Shown here piece by piece: positions 1 through 8,766 of a stretch of DNA of 62,235 bases; positions within the stretch are counted from its first letter, which is position 1; every line of letters starts with the position of its first letter. The stretch covers positions 1 through 62,235 of the forward strand of contig JAQXJR010000029.1 in NCBI GenBank assembly GCA_029009055.1, given 5' to 3'. The notes beneath the pieces were generated by a model, which saw only the letters and a list, made by a program, of their open reading frames with translations, was not told the origin of the DNA and did no database searches. The stretch comes from Eubacteriales bacterium. Its GTDB lineage: Bacteria; Bacillota; Clostridia; Peptostreptococcales; Anaerovoracaceae. The position numbers and the translations under genes are program-made.

Positions 1-553
1 CGTGTATGAATATACACAGAAATTCAGCACGGATGAAACGGAATTTACTGCGAAGAGCTCTGACGATAAGGCTTTGCTGTATAAGATGAACGCTACGCTT
101 AAGAAGGTAACGGACGACATGACAGGTAAGTTCGCCTTCAACACAGCTATAAGCGCTATCATGGAACTCGTTAACGAAATGTATAAATATAAGGAGAAGG
201 ATGTAAATAAGGCTCTGTATAAGAGAGCCATCGATGTCCTGATCCTGATGCTGGCTCCTTTCACACCGCATATCTGCGAAGAGATGTGGCAGGATACGGG
301 ACACGACACAGTTTTAACAGATGAACGCTGGCCTGAATACGATGAGAAAGCCCTTGAACTCGATGAAGAAGAAATAATCGTACAGATCAACGGTAAACTG
401 AAATATAGGATGAATGTGGAAGCCAAACTGGACAGAGACGCCCTGAGGGATTCTGTCATGGCTGACAGCGAGGTCCAGAAGCTGATAGAAGGAAAGAATG
501 TCGTTAAGGTCATAGCTGTTCCTTCCAGACTGGTGAACTTCGTAATAAAGTGA
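1..553 (+). CDS. leuS: Leucyl-tRNA synthetase, C-terminal part (cut by window start)
   Basis: Class Ia leucyl-tRNA synthetase, which charges tRNA-Leu in the cytoplasm. Only the last 184 codons are present; the reading frame is open through the left edge, so the true start lies outside. What is visible is the helical anticodon-binding domain (the stretch around LMLAPFTPHICEEMW is typical of LeuRS) followed by the small C-terminal domain with the IIVQINGKLKYRM segment. The frame ends in TGA at 551-553. RNase J follows after 58 bases. The catalytic and editing domains cannot be judged from this window. Identity is confident from the anticodon-binding segment. Confidence 0.95.
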   Translation, partial: VYEYTQKFSTDETEFTAKSSDDKALLYKMNATLKKVTDDMTGKFAFNTAISAIMELVNEMYKYKEKDVNKALYKRAIDVLILMLAPFTPHICEEMWQDTGHDTVLTDERWPEYDEKALELDEEEIIVQINGKLKYRMNVEAKLDRDALRDSVMADSEVQKLIEGKNVVKVIAVPSRLVNFVIK

Positions 554-578
554 TCCCCGGGGACGATCACTAAGCGGT

Positions 579-594
579 CCGGCAGGACTGCCGG
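579..594. other. GC-rich hairpin between leuS and rnj
   Basis: CCGGCAG and CTGCCGG form a perfect inverted repeat directly after leuS, just upstream of the rnj ribosome binding site (AGAGG at 603-607). No T-run follows, so it is not a standard intrinsic terminator. It may be an mRNA processing or stability hairpin in a leuS-rnj transcript. Confidence 0.35.
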
Positions 595-611
595 AAAATC
601 AAAGAGGTAAT

Positions 612-2795
612 ATGACAGAAAAAGAGAAAGAAAAGAGCGCTGCCCTGGCTTCTGAAAGTCAGGACTCCGCAGAGAAGAAAAAACGCGGGGGCAGGAGCCG
701 CGCTAAGAAATCCGATGCCGGCGCTCCTGCCGCGCAGAAGAAGAAAAAATCCGTATCTAAGTCTTCATCCGCTAAATCAGATAAGGCGAAGACGGACGAG
801 AAGAAGTCCACGAAATCTGAGAGTAGATCTAAGGCTGCTAAGGCTGACAGCTCTCAGAATATGGGCGCTCCGCACACAGCTCCTAAGAAGAGATCCCGCT
901 CTAAGAAGGATAAGATCACAGCGGGAATAGCCGCCGCGGACGAGCAGATAAAAGCCGGCCATGTCCTTCCGGGAACCATTAAGAATAATGCCCGTTATGA
1001 AGAGGAAGATCCGTTCGCTGAAACGAAGCGTCTTGGAGCGGAGCTGGGACTCCACAGGGCTCCGAGCCGTGAACAGAGGAAGATCTTAAGACCGGAGAAG
1101 AAGGCTGAGGCTCCGACGAAGAAAACTGTAAAGCGCCATGAAAGTGTTAAGATCATCCCTATAGGAGGTCTTAACGAAATCGGTAAGAACATGACGCTCA
1201 TAGAATACAGAGGCCAGATCTTAATAATAGACTGCGGCATGACATTCCCTGAAGATGACATGTTCGGAGTAGATGTAGTTATACCTGACTTCAGTTATCT
1301 GGTGGAGAACTCTAAGAAGGTAAAGGGTCTTATCATCACACACGGACATGAGGATCATATCGGCGCCATACCTTATTTGCTGGAGAAGATAAACGTTCCG
1401 ATCTATGGAACTCCGCTGACGTTAGGCCTGATCAGAAATAAGCTGGAAGAGCATAATCTGGCGGGAGACTTAAGGGAGATCCGCGCCGGAGATAAGTTCA
1501 CTGTAGGAAGGTACTTCCATGTGGAAGCCATCCATACTACCCACTCCATAGCTGACGCTGTCGCTTTCTATATCGAGACACCGGCCGCTACTATTTTCCA
1601 TACAGGAGACTTTAAGGTCGACTACACGCCTTTAGACGGGGATCCTATAAATCTCACCAGATACGCTGAGATAGGGAAGAAGGGCGTAGATGTGATGTTG
1701 GCTGACAGTACGAACGTGCTGAGACCGGGGTTCACTCCTTCAGAGCAGGTAGTAGGTAAGACCCTGGACGGCATATTCAGAGACGCTACCAGCCGTATAA
1801 TAATAGCTACGTTCTCGTCTAACGTAGATAGAGTACAGAAGATCATAGAGCTGGCTATTAAATATGGCAGGAAGTTCGCTGTTTCCGGAAGGAGCATGGA
1901 GAACGTAGTAGCTCTGGCTACTGAGCTCGGTTACATTAAATTCCCGTCCAGTTCTTATGTGGAGCTTAAAGATATTAAGGATATACCTGATAAGGAACTC
2001 GTCATAATAACGACAGGAAGCCAGGGAGAGCCTATGTCGGCATTGTCTAGGATGGCTAACGACATGCATAGAAGCGTTAAGCTTAAGAAGGGCGATGTGG
2101 TAATATTCTCATCCAGCCCTGTTCCGGGTAATGAGAAGACCATAACCAGGGTCGTAAACGAGCTTTACGAGAAGGAAGTTAAGGTCATCTATAACGATAT
2201 AGCTGACATCCACGTTTCAGGACATGCCTGCCAGCAGGACCTGAAGCTCATCCATTCTCTGATAAGACCTAAGTACTTCATGCCTGCTCACGGCGAGCAC
2301 CGCCACCTGGTGCGCCATGCTCAGCTGGCATACGAGATGGGAATGAAGGAAGATAACGTCTTCATCCTGGATAACGGAGACCAGCTCACTGTCGATAAGA
2401 ACAGAGCCATCCAGTTCAAGCACGTAGTCAGCGCCGAAGATATCATGGTCGACGGAATGGGAGTCGGAGATATAGGAAGCGTAGTCCTGAAGGACAGGAA
2501 GATGCTTTCAGAATCCGGACTGGTTATAGTTTCCGCCGCCATAGACACGAAGAATTCTCTGCTGCTCTACGGACCTGAGATCGTATCCAGAGGCTTCATA
2601 TACGTGAAGGAGCACGAGGATGTGATAGAGGGTCTGCAGCATGAGGCTGAAGAGGCTATAAATAAGAGCCTGGACGGCGGCTTCAGAGACTGGAACACAC
2701 TTAAGAGCGATTTACGTGACGCGCTGAGGAAGTATATATTCAGCACTACTAAGCGCAGCCCTATAATCCTCACTATATTCCTCGATGCCGATTAG
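612..2795 (+). CDS. rnj: Ribonuclease J with long basic N-terminal extension
   Basis: Metallo-beta-lactamase/beta-CASP nuclease that matures and degrades RNA (5'-3' exonuclease and endonuclease activity in the family). The zinc-binding HGHEDH motif is at residues 244-249. Later motifs are HTGDFK, the SGRSMEN beta-CASP segment, TTGSQGEP and the HVSGHA and PAHGEHRHL segments. The catalytic core begins near residue 179 (SVKIIPIGG). The preceding ~175 residues are low-complexity, rich in Lys, Ser, Ala and Arg, and have no recognisable domain. Typical RNase J proteins are about 555 aa, so the 727 aa here is the core plus this extension. ATG start with AGAGG upstream. It stands alone; efp has its own promoter downstream. 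Confidence 0.95.
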   Translation: MTEKEKEKSAALASESQDSAEKKKRGGRSRAKKSDAGAPAAQKKKKSVSKSSSAKSDKAKTDEKKSTKSESRSKAAKADSSQNMGAPHTAPKKRSRSKKDKITAGIAAADEQIKAGHVLPGTIKNNARYEEEDPFAETKRLGAELGLHRAPSREQRKILRPEKKAEAPTKKTVKRHESVKIIPIGGLNEIGKNMTLIEYRGQILIIDCGMTFPEDDMFGVDVVIPDFSYLVENSKKVKGLIITHGHEDHIGAIPYLLEKINVPIYGTPLTLGLIRNKLEEHNLAGDLREIRAGDKFTVGRYFHVEAIHTTHSIADAVAFYIETPAATIFHTGDFKVDYTPLDGDPINLTRYAEIGKKGVDVMLADSTNVLRPGFTPSEQVVGKTLDGIFRDATSRIIIATFSSNVDRVQKIIELAIKYGRKFAVSGRSMENVVALATELGYIKFPSSSYVELKDIKDIPDKELVIITTGSQGEPMSALSRMANDMHRSVKLKKGDVVIFSSSPVPGNEKTITRVVNELYEKEVKVIYNDIADIHVSGHACQQDLKLIHSLIRPKYFMPAHGEHRHLVRHAQLAYEMGMKEDNVFILDNGDQLTVDKNRAIQFKHVVSAEDIMVDGMGVGDIGSVVLKDRKMLSESGLVIVSAAIDTKNSLLLYGPEIVSRGFIYVKEHEDVIEGLQHEAEEAINKSLDGGFRDWNTLKSDLRDALRKYIFSTTKRSPIILTIFLDAD

Positions 2796-2815
2796 CGCCA
2801 AAAATCGTGTAAATG

Positions 2816-2844
2816 TTGGCACAATGGGAAAAATTTGTTATAAT
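2816..2844 (+). promoter_or_regulatory. Sigma-A type promoter for efp
   Basis: TTGGCA at 2816-2821, a 17-base spacer and TATAAT at 2839-2844. TG at 2836-2837 gives an extended -10. It lies 56 bases before the efp start and is one of the best consensus promoters in the window. Confidence 0.8.
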
Positions 2845-2899
2845 AACGATAATATACTAATACTGAGAATAATCTGACATAGAAAGAGAGACGATACCA

Positions 2900-3460
2900 A
2901 TGATCAGCGCAGGAGATTTCAGAAAAGGAATGACTTTCGTATTAAACGGTGAGCCGCATGTAGTGCTCGACTTCCAGCATGTAAAGCCGGGTAAGGGAGC
3001 AGCTTTCGTAAGGACTAAGTATAAGAACATCCTTAACGGAACTATCAGAGAGGAAGCTTTCAACCCTAACGATAAGTTCGACCAGGCTCACATCGAAACG
3101 AAGACCATGCAGTACCTTTATAACGACGGAGATCTCTACTACTTCATGGACGAGGAGACTTACGAGCAGGTACCTATCGCTTACAGCGACGTAGAAGAAG
3201 CTGTTAAGTGGATCAGAGAGAATGACGAAGCTACTATTAAGTTCTATGAAGGTAGGCCTTTCGAGGTAGACGCTCCTAACTTCGTAGATCTCGAGGTCAT
3301 CGACACAGAACCGGGCGTTAAGGGCGACACAGCTACTAACGTAACTAAGGCGGCTACAGTTGAGACTGGCACAGTCATTCAGGTTCCTATCTTCATCGAA
3401 AGAGGAGAGAAGATCCAGATAGATACCAGGACCGGAGAATACCTCGGAAGATCCAAGTAA
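2900..3460 (+). CDS. efp: Translation elongation factor P
   Basis: EF-P binds the ribosome between P and E sites and relieves stalling at polyproline stretches. The 186 aa length is normal. The N-terminal KOW-like domain has the loop [10 protein letters not shown], whose tip lysine (about residue 32) is the usual modification site. The middle and C-terminal OB domains follow and end in the conserved [13 protein letters not shown] signature. The ATG at 2900 is preceded by an AGAGAG-type purine stretch. It is transcribed from its own promoter and followed by a terminator, so it is monocistronic. No EF-P modification enzyme is adjacent. Confidence 0.97.
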   Translation: MISAGDFRKGMTFVLNGEPHVVLDFQHVKPGKGAAFVRTKYKNILNGTIREEAFNPNDKFDQAHIETKTMQYLYNDGDLYYFMDEETYEQVPIAYSDVEEAVKWIRENDEATIKFYEGRPFEVDAPNFVDLEVIDTEPGVKGDTATNVTKAATVETGTVIQVPIFIERGEKIQIDTRTGEYLGRSK

Positions 3461-3479
3461 ATCAAGCAGTTATTTATAT

Positions 3480-3510
3480 AAAAGGATGCCTGCTAAGACA
3501 TCCTTTTATT
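3480..3510 (+). terminator. Intrinsic terminator after efp
   Basis: AAAAGGATG (3480-3488) pairs perfectly with CATCCTTTT (3499-3507) around a 10-base loop, with T-rich sequence on the 3' side. It separates efp from mltG. Confidence 0.85.
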
Positions 3511-3532
3511 GCTTTTAGGAGAGAAGACATAT

Positions 3533-4618
3533 ATGTCACATAAGACGAAGAAAAAGAAGAAGGGCTCGAGCGCGGTCAAACTAATAGTCCTGATCATCCT
3601 TCTGCTGGCGGCGCTTTTCGCCGGTTCACTCGTATACATAAACAGCATGGGAGCGGCATATAAGCCGAAGGACGATACTATCATCCAGGTAGACATCCCT
3701 CAAGGAGCCACGGTAGATAATATCGCCGACATCCTGGAGAAGAATAAGGTCATCCACTCAGCAGCCGAGTTTAAGATCTACGTAAGGCTGAAGAACATAA
3801 CATCACAGCTCCAGGCGGGAACATACGCCCTGTCAGCTGATATGACAGCTGACGAGATAGCTGACACCATGGCTAAGGGTAAGACAGACATGGTGACCGT
3901 CAGCATCCCTGAAGGTTATACGGAATTCGATATAGCCGATAAATTCACAGAACTCGGCATAGTAAACCAGGATAAGTTCGAAGAGGCTCTTAAGGACTCC
4001 TCATGGAGAGATCAGTACAGCTTCCTGAAAGACGCTCAGAAGAGCGACCACTTCCTGGAGGGCTATCTCTTCCCATCCACATACCTGGTAAGCAACACAG
4101 AGAAGCCGGATCAGATCATAAAGCAGATGCTGAATAAATATAAGTCCGTCTTCACCGATGAATACAGGGCTCGCGCTAAGAAGCTCGGATATTCCGAGAA
4201 CCAGATCATCATCATCGCTTCCATCATAGAGAAGGAATGCGGCGCGGATAAGGACAGAGCTAAGGTAGCCAGCGTCATCTATAACAGGCTGGACAGTGGT
4301 ATGAAGCTGCAGATGGACTCTACCATCCAGTACATACTCGGCCTGTCAGACAGCCGTAAGGACGAGCTGACTATTAAGGACACAGATCTGGAGTCCGAGT
4401 ACAACACATATAAGCATAAGGGACTTCCGGCAGGACCTATCTGCAACCCTGGAGAGAGCTCTATTAAGGCGGCTCTATACCCAGCAAAGACAGATTACCT
4501 GTATTTCGTTCTAAGCGACAAGCTCGATAACACCATGGAATTCTCTAAGTCATATTCGAAATTCCTTAAGGATAAGGAAGCTTACTATAAAGCAAAGAAA
4601 GCAGCAGGTAATAATTAA
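3533..4618 (+). CDS. mltG: Endolytic transglycosylase MltG (YceG-like)
   Basis: Membrane-anchored endolytic murein transglycosylase that cuts nascent glycan strands and so sets their length. A short, very basic N-terminus (MSHKTKKKKKGS) is followed by one transmembrane helix (about residues 15-38) and an extracytoplasmic YceG domain. The catalytic region IIASIIEKECG carries the expected glutamate, with VASVIYNRL and LPAGPICNPG further on. I chose the ATG at 3533 because AGGAGAG lies just upstream; an upstream TTG at 3509 would start inside the efp terminator. It is followed with no gap by trmR, the same order as yrrL-yrrM in Bacillus subtilis. Confidence 0.95.
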   Translation: MSHKTKKKKKGSSAVKLIVLIILLLAALFAGSLVYINSMGAAYKPKDDTIIQVDIPQGATVDNIADILEKNKVIHSAAEFKIYVRLKNITSQLQAGTYALSADMTADEIADTMAKGKTDMVTVSIPEGYTEFDIADKFTELGIVNQDKFEEALKDSSWRDQYSFLKDAQKSDHFLEGYLFPSTYLVSNTEKPDQIIKQMLNKYKSVFTDEYRARAKKLGYSENQIIIIASIIEKECGADKDRAKVASVIYNRLDSGMKLQMDSTIQYILGLSDSRKDELTIKDTDLESEYNTYKHKGLPAGPICNPGESSIKAALYPAKTDYLYFVLSDKLDNTMEFSKSYSKFLKDKEAYYKAKKAAGNN

Positions 4619-5296
4619 TTGACAGAGACACCGGACATAACTGATAAAGCCGTCATAAATTACATAAACGCGAAATACCAGCCTGCGGACAGCAGGCTGG
4701 TCCCGTTCCGTAAAGTGTGCGAGCATGCTAAGGTGCCTGTGATAAGAAAAGAAGCCGAGTCCCTCATGGCCACTCTCCTAGAGCTGAAAAAACCGGCTCG
4801 TATTCTGGAGATAGGCACAGCGCTGGGGTATTCGGCTTGTTTCTTTGCTTATAAATGTCCTAAAGCCCACGTCTTCACCATAGAGAAGGACGAGAAAACA
4901 TACATGGCGGCATGTTCCAATGTGAAGAACGCCGGGTTGGAAGACAGGATCCACCTATATCAGGGGGACGGCGAAGAAGTCACAGACCGGATCGCGGAAA
5001 GCGGCATGAAATTCGACTTCATATTCATAGACGCCGCTAAGAGCCACTACGAAAGGTTCATGGACTCAGCGCTGAAATGCGCGGCAGACGGAGCCATGAT
5101 CATATCCGATAACATACTGCAGGGCGGCATGACCCTGCTGGACAGCGAACTCCCGGAGAACAGGAAACACCGCTCCAACATCAGAAAGATGAACGCCTAC
5201 GTAGACAGAATCTGCTCAGATGAGCGCATGGACACCTGCCTCGTATCCACGGGAGACGGTATGGCTGTCACCATATTGAAAGGACGAGATGAATAG
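4619..5296 (+). CDS. trmR: tRNA 5-hydroxyuridine O-methyltransferase (TrmR-like)
   Basis: Class I SAM-dependent O-methyltransferase, 225 aa. The SAM-binding motif EIGTALGYS is at residues 64-72, and FIFIDAAKSHY matches the family's metal/substrate-binding region. In B. subtilis the equivalent gene (yrrM) sits between mltG and the U32 genes and makes 5-methoxyuridine at tRNA position 34; identical context here supports that role by inference. The start is TTG at 4619, immediately after the mltG stop, and the 3' end overlaps trhP by 8 bases, implying translational coupling. From sequence alone it could also be annotated as a generic COG4122 O-methyltransferase. Confidence 0.85.
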   Translation: MTETPDITDKAVINYINAKYQPADSRLVPFRKVCEHAKVPVIRKEAESLMATLLELKKPARILEIGTALGYSACFFAYKCPKAHVFTIEKDEKTYMAACSNVKNAGLEDRIHLYQGDGEEVTDRIAESGMKFDFIFIDAAKSHYERFMDSALKCAADGAMIISDNILQGGMTLLDSELPENRKHRSNIRKMNAYVDRICSDERMDTCLVSTGDGMAVTILKGRDE

Positions 5297-6515
5297 ACTG
5301 GAATTACTGGCCCCTGCCGGCAATCTGGAAAAACTTAAGACCGCTATAGATTACGGCGCCGACGCTGTATATTTCGGCCTGGGAGATTTCTCCCTCAGAG
5401 CGGGAACAGGCGTCATGAGCAAAGAAGACCTGATAGAGGGTACAAGGTACTGCCACGAAAGGGGTAAGCTGGCTTACGGAGCGCTCAATATCTATGCCCA
5501 CAACAGAGACCTTAAAGCTATAAGAGACTACCTGGAAACAATAAAAGACGTGGATATAGACGCCTATCTCATATCAGATCCGGGCGTCTTCACTATACTT
5601 AAGGATGTCATCCCTGACGCCCACATCCACATATCCACCCAGGCTAACAACACGAATTACGAGACATGCAATTTCTGGCATCATCTGGGAGCGGAGAGGG
5701 TAGTAACAGCCAGGGAACTCACCCTGAGCGAGATAAAAGGAATTAGGGAAAACATACCTGAAGACATGGAGATAGAGTGCTTCGTTCACGGAGCCCTGTG
5801 CATGTCCTATTCAGGCCGCTGTCTCCTATCAGCCTTCATGACGGGAAGAGACGCCAACAGGGGCATGTGCGCGCATCCTTGCCGGTATAAATACGTGCTG
5901 GAAGAGGAGAAGAGGCCGGGCCAATATTATCCTATAGAGGAAGACGACCGCGGCTCGTACATACTGAACTCTAAGGACCTCTGCATGATAGAGCATATCC
6001 CTGAGCTCATAGAAGCCGGCATATCCAGCGCTAAGATCGAGGGAAGGAATAAGAGCATGTACTACGTGGCTACAGTGATTCACGCCTACAGACAGGCCAT
6101 AGACGCCTATTACGCCGACCCTGAGCATTACCTCTTCGACCCGGAATGGCTGGAAGAACTGAAGAAGGCCAGCCACAGAGATTTCTCCACCGGATTCTAT
6201 TTCGGCAGAGACCGCGGCAGCCAGACATACGATTCCAGCGCTTATCTTAAAGAATATAACTTTTGCGGCGTAGTCAGGTCATACGACCCGGAAACAGGCT
6301 ATGCCGTCATCGAGCAAAGAAATAAAGTATCAGTCGGAGACGAAATAGAGATATTCGGGCCTGAACCCGGCTTTGCTAAACAGACTATATCTGAGATCCT
6401 GGACGATAAAACAGGCGAGCAGCTCGAATCAGCCCCTCACGCCCAGCAGGTCATCAGAATAAAGCTGGAAAAACCTGTAAAAGCAGGCTATATTATTAGG
6501 AAGAAAGCAATATAA
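5289..6515 (+). CDS. trhP: U32 family protein, tRNA hydroxylation protein TrhP-like
   Basis: U32 'peptidase' family protein of 408 aa. In E. coli and B. subtilis such proteins are needed for prephenate-dependent hydroxylation of wobble uridine in tRNA rather than for proteolysis. The TIM-barrel N-terminus begins LLAPAGNLEKLK. The family signature lies in ECFVHGALCMSYSGRCLLS, followed by cysteines in GMCAHPCRY that fit the iron-sulfur site. A C-terminal beta-barrel starts around residue 325. The ATG at 5289 overlaps the trmR stop and is preceded by AAGGACGAG. B. subtilis has two such genes (yrrN, yrrO); only one is present here. Confidence 0.88.
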   Translation: MNRLELLAPAGNLEKLKTAIDYGADAVYFGLGDFSLRAGTGVMSKEDLIEGTRYCHERGKLAYGALNIYAHNRDLKAIRDYLETIKDVDIDAYLISDPGVFTILKDVIPDAHIHISTQANNTNYETCNFWHHLGAERVVTARELTLSEIKGIRENIPEDMEIECFVHGALCMSYSGRCLLSAFMTGRDANRGMCAHPCRYKYVLEEEKRPGQYYPIEEDDRGSYILNSKDLCMIEHIPELIEAGISSAKIEGRNKSMYYVATVIHAYRQAIDAYYADPEHYLFDPEWLEELKKASHRDFSTGFYFGRDRGSQTYDSSAYLKEYNFCGVVRSYDPETGYAVIEQRNKVSVGDEIEIFGPEPGFAKQTISEILDDKTGEQLESAPHAQQVIRIKLEKPVKAGYIIRKKAI

Positions 6516-6546
6516 CATACCCATATATCGGAGGAAGAATAAAAGA

Positions 6547-7908
6547 ATGAAAGACGACCCCGCCCATTTATCGAGGGATTTATCTATTATAATAATCTGC
6601 ATAGCGCTCATGCTCATACTGAAACTGGCCTGGACGGCCTTCGATTCTGTGAGCAGGAGTAAGATAAAGGCATTAGACGACGACATTTACGATGGTAAGA
6701 AGAAGAGGCTGCTGAAGCTCCTGGAGAAGCCTGACAGGTATAGGTTCACAGATAACTTCCTATGCAGCGTCCTCTTCGCCTTAGCATTCCTGCTCGTGTA
6801 CAGCATGGACTTCGCTAACTTATACCATAAGATCGGCTGGCTCATCTGCTACGCGGCTGCCGCGACTTCTCTGGGCATAATATTCCCGTCTAAAGTCGCC
6901 AGCCAGCATTCAGAATCCATAGCCCTATCCATGTCCGGCCTTCAGGGAAGCGTAAACGTTATCTTTACGCCTGTAAGAGTCGTGCTGACCATAATAGCCA
7001 ACTTATTCCTCAGGCTGTTCGGTCAGAGCACAGACCCGGCGCAGAAAGAGTTCTCCGAGGACGATGTCATGCAGATGCTGGAAGTAGGCCAGAAGACCGG
7101 CCAGATAAATGAAGAGGGCCGCCGCATGATCGGAAGTATCTTCAGGTTCGACGACGAACTGGCTTACGAGATCATGACTCCGAGGACAGACGTCTTCCTC
7201 ATCGATGTGAACGACCCTCAGGAAGAATACCTGGATGAGCTCATGAGCCTCAGATATTCCAGGATCCCTTGCTGCGAGGGAGAGCCGGATAATATCATAG
7301 GCGTGCTGAACATTAAAGATTACCTGATAAAGGCCAGGGAAGAGGGTTTCGGCAGCGTAGACATAAAGCCTATACTCAGAAAGCCTTATCTCGTACCTGA
7401 AACTAAGAACATAAACTCACTCTTCCTGGAAATGCGCCAGGATAAACAGCATATCTCCATCCTCATAGATGAATACGGCGGTTTTAGCGGTATAGTCACC
7501 ATGGAAGACATCATAGAAGAAATCGTCGGAGATATAGATGACGAATACGATGTGGACGAGGACATCATAGAGAAGACAGGGGATAACGAGTACCTGATAG
7601 ACGGAAGCGTCTCTCTCGATGACATAAACGATGAACTCGGAACTGAGCTGGACTCAGAGAATAACGAGACCATAGGCGGCTACCTTATAGACCTCATAGG
7701 CGAAATACCGGGGCCTGCTGATCTGAGAAAGGAAATAAAGTCCGATAATCTCAGCTTCTATATTTTAAGCATTAAGGACAGGCGTATAAAGAGAGTAAGG
7801 CTCATTATCCACGACCCTGAAGATACCGAAGAAACGCCGTCTGATGATGACGCGGCAAATGGCAGCCGGGCTGAATCTTCCTCAGCAGAGGTAAAAAGCG
7901 AAAAATAG
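6547..7908 (+). CDS. CNNM/CorC-type hemolysin family protein with CBS pair
   Basis: Membrane protein of the CNNM/CorC (HlyC) family, proposed to act in magnesium and other divalent cation homeostasis. The N-terminal ~150 residues hold about four hydrophobic segments. The segment EFSEDDVMQMLEVG and then EIMTPRTDVFLID introduce a CBS domain pair (about residues 195-320), followed by the CorC_HlyC transporter-associated domain (about 335-415). The C-terminus is acidic and serine-rich. ATG start with GGAGGAAGAA upstream. It follows trhP by 31 bases and may share its transcript. The exact substrate is not predictable. Confidence 0.88.
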   Translation: MKDDPAHLSRDLSIIIICIALMLILKLAWTAFDSVSRSKIKALDDDIYDGKKKRLLKLLEKPDRYRFTDNFLCSVLFALAFLLVYSMDFANLYHKIGWLICYAAAATSLGIIFPSKVASQHSESIALSMSGLQGSVNVIFTPVRVVLTIIANLFLRLFGQSTDPAQKEFSEDDVMQMLEVGQKTGQINEEGRRMIGSIFRFDDELAYEIMTPRTDVFLIDVNDPQEEYLDELMSLRYSRIPCCEGEPDNIIGVLNIKDYLIKAREEGFGSVDIKPILRKPYLVPETKNINSLFLEMRQDKQHISILIDEYGGFSGIVTMEDIIEEIVGDIDDEYDVDEDIIEKTGDNEYLIDGSVSLDDINDELGTELDSENNETIGGYLIDLIGEIPGPADLRKEIKSDNLSFYILSIKDRRIKRVRLIIHDPEDTEETPSDDDAANGSRAESSSAEVKSEK

Positions 7909-7915
7909 CACCCTA

Positions 7916-7944
7916 TTGCGGATAAAAATGCCTGATGATATAAT
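7916..7944 (+). promoter_or_regulatory. Probable promoter for the asp23-nusB operon
   Basis: TTGCGG (7916-7921), a 17-base spacer and TATAAT (7939-7944), 20 bases before the Asp23-family start codon. The AAAGGAG ribosome binding site lies between the -10 and the ATG. Confidence 0.6.
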
Positions 7945-7964
7945 TTTTTCAAAGGAGTTTCCAC

Positions 7965-8339
7965 ATGGCTGACGCTAAGAAGATAGATGAGGTAAACGAG
8001 GAGCGGCTCTTAGAAGCGGCTGCCCGAGCGGCGCTCAGCGTTCCCGGAGTAAGCCGGATGGCTCCTACGTTCCATGACACCATAAACGGCAGTTTTAAGA
8101 GAATATACAGATCTTCGAAGAAGAAAGCTCCCGCTAAGGGCGTCAGGATCACTACATCCGACGATACCATGACGGTGGATCTGTATATAAACGTATATTA
8201 CCAGGTGAGGATACCCCAGCTGGCCTGGGACGTCCAGAGCGCTGTGATAAAGGCTCTGAGCGAACTTACAGATAAAACGATACAGGACGTCAACATTAAT
8301 GTTAAAGGCGTCGACATGAGAAATAACTATCTTATTTGA
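7965..8339 (+). CDS. Asp23/Gls24 family envelope stress protein
   Basis: Small (124 aa) Asp23/Gls24 family protein. The family is linked to cell-envelope stress and is often found just upstream of nusB in Clostridia. Visible features are the ARAALSVPGVSRM N-terminal segment and the VDLYINVYYQVRIPQLAWDVQ core leading to a C-terminal VNINVKGVD strand, all typical. There is no signal peptide or membrane helix. The ATG is preceded by AAAGGAG. It is the first gene after a good promoter and runs into nusB with 17 bases between. Confidence 0.85.
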   Translation: MADAKKIDEVNEERLLEAAARAALSVPGVSRMAPTFHDTINGSFKRIYRSSKKKAPAKGVRITTSDDTMTVDLYINVYYQVRIPQLAWDVQSAVIKALSELTDKTIQDVNINVKGVDMRNNYLI

Positions 8340-8356
8340 ACATTGAGAGGATAAAC

Positions 8357-8764
8357 ATGAACAGGACTGAAGCCAGAGATTTCATGATGAAGATAATTTT
8401 CGAGATGGAAGCGCAGAACACTTTCAATACCGAAGATGAAGAGAAGGTGCTCGCTAAGGCGGGGTCCGAGCAGGGTAAATACTGTAAGGATATCCTGGAA
8501 TCCTTCGTCACGAATAAGGATAGCATAGACGAGATCATCCAGAATAACAGCACAGGCTGGAAGCTTAAGAGAATGCCGAAGACAGACCTGGCTACTCTGA
8601 GGCTTGCGGTGACTGAACTCCTATACGTTAAGGACATCCCTGTCGCTGTATCAGTAAATGAAGCTGTGGACATAGCGAAGATGTACGGAACAGAACAGTC
8701 TGCCGGCTTCATAAACGCTGTCCTGGCTAAGGTCATAAAGTCCGAGAACATAGAGAATAAATAG
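8357..8764 (+). CDS. nusB: Transcription antitermination factor NusB
   Basis: NusB (135 aa) pairs with NusE/S10 on boxA RNA to support rRNA antitermination. The helical fold starts MNRTEARDFMMKIIFEME and contains the family hallmark region ATLRLAVTELLYVKDIPVAVSVNEAVDIAKMYG. I take the ATG at 8357, which has GAGAGGA just upstream; a TTG at 8336 would overlap the previous gene and add seven atypical residues. The next gene starts 2 bases after the stop. Confidence 0.93.
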   Translation: MNRTEARDFMMKIIFEMEAQNTFNTEDEEKVLAKAGSEQGKYCKDILESFVTNKDSIDEIIQNNSTGWKLKRMPKTDLATLRLAVTELLYVKDIPVAVSVNEAVDIAKMYGTEQSAGFINAVLAKVIKSENIENK

Positions 8765-8766
8765 AG

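Noticed and set aside
777-1261. Long minus-strand open frames inside rnj
   Set aside because: They lie antisense to RNase J, lack ribosome binding sites and have no recognisable protein features; they are shadows of a biased coding sequence.
3509-3532. TTG start for mltG
   Set aside because: It lies within the efp terminator; the ATG at 3533 has a proper AGGAGAG ribosome binding site.
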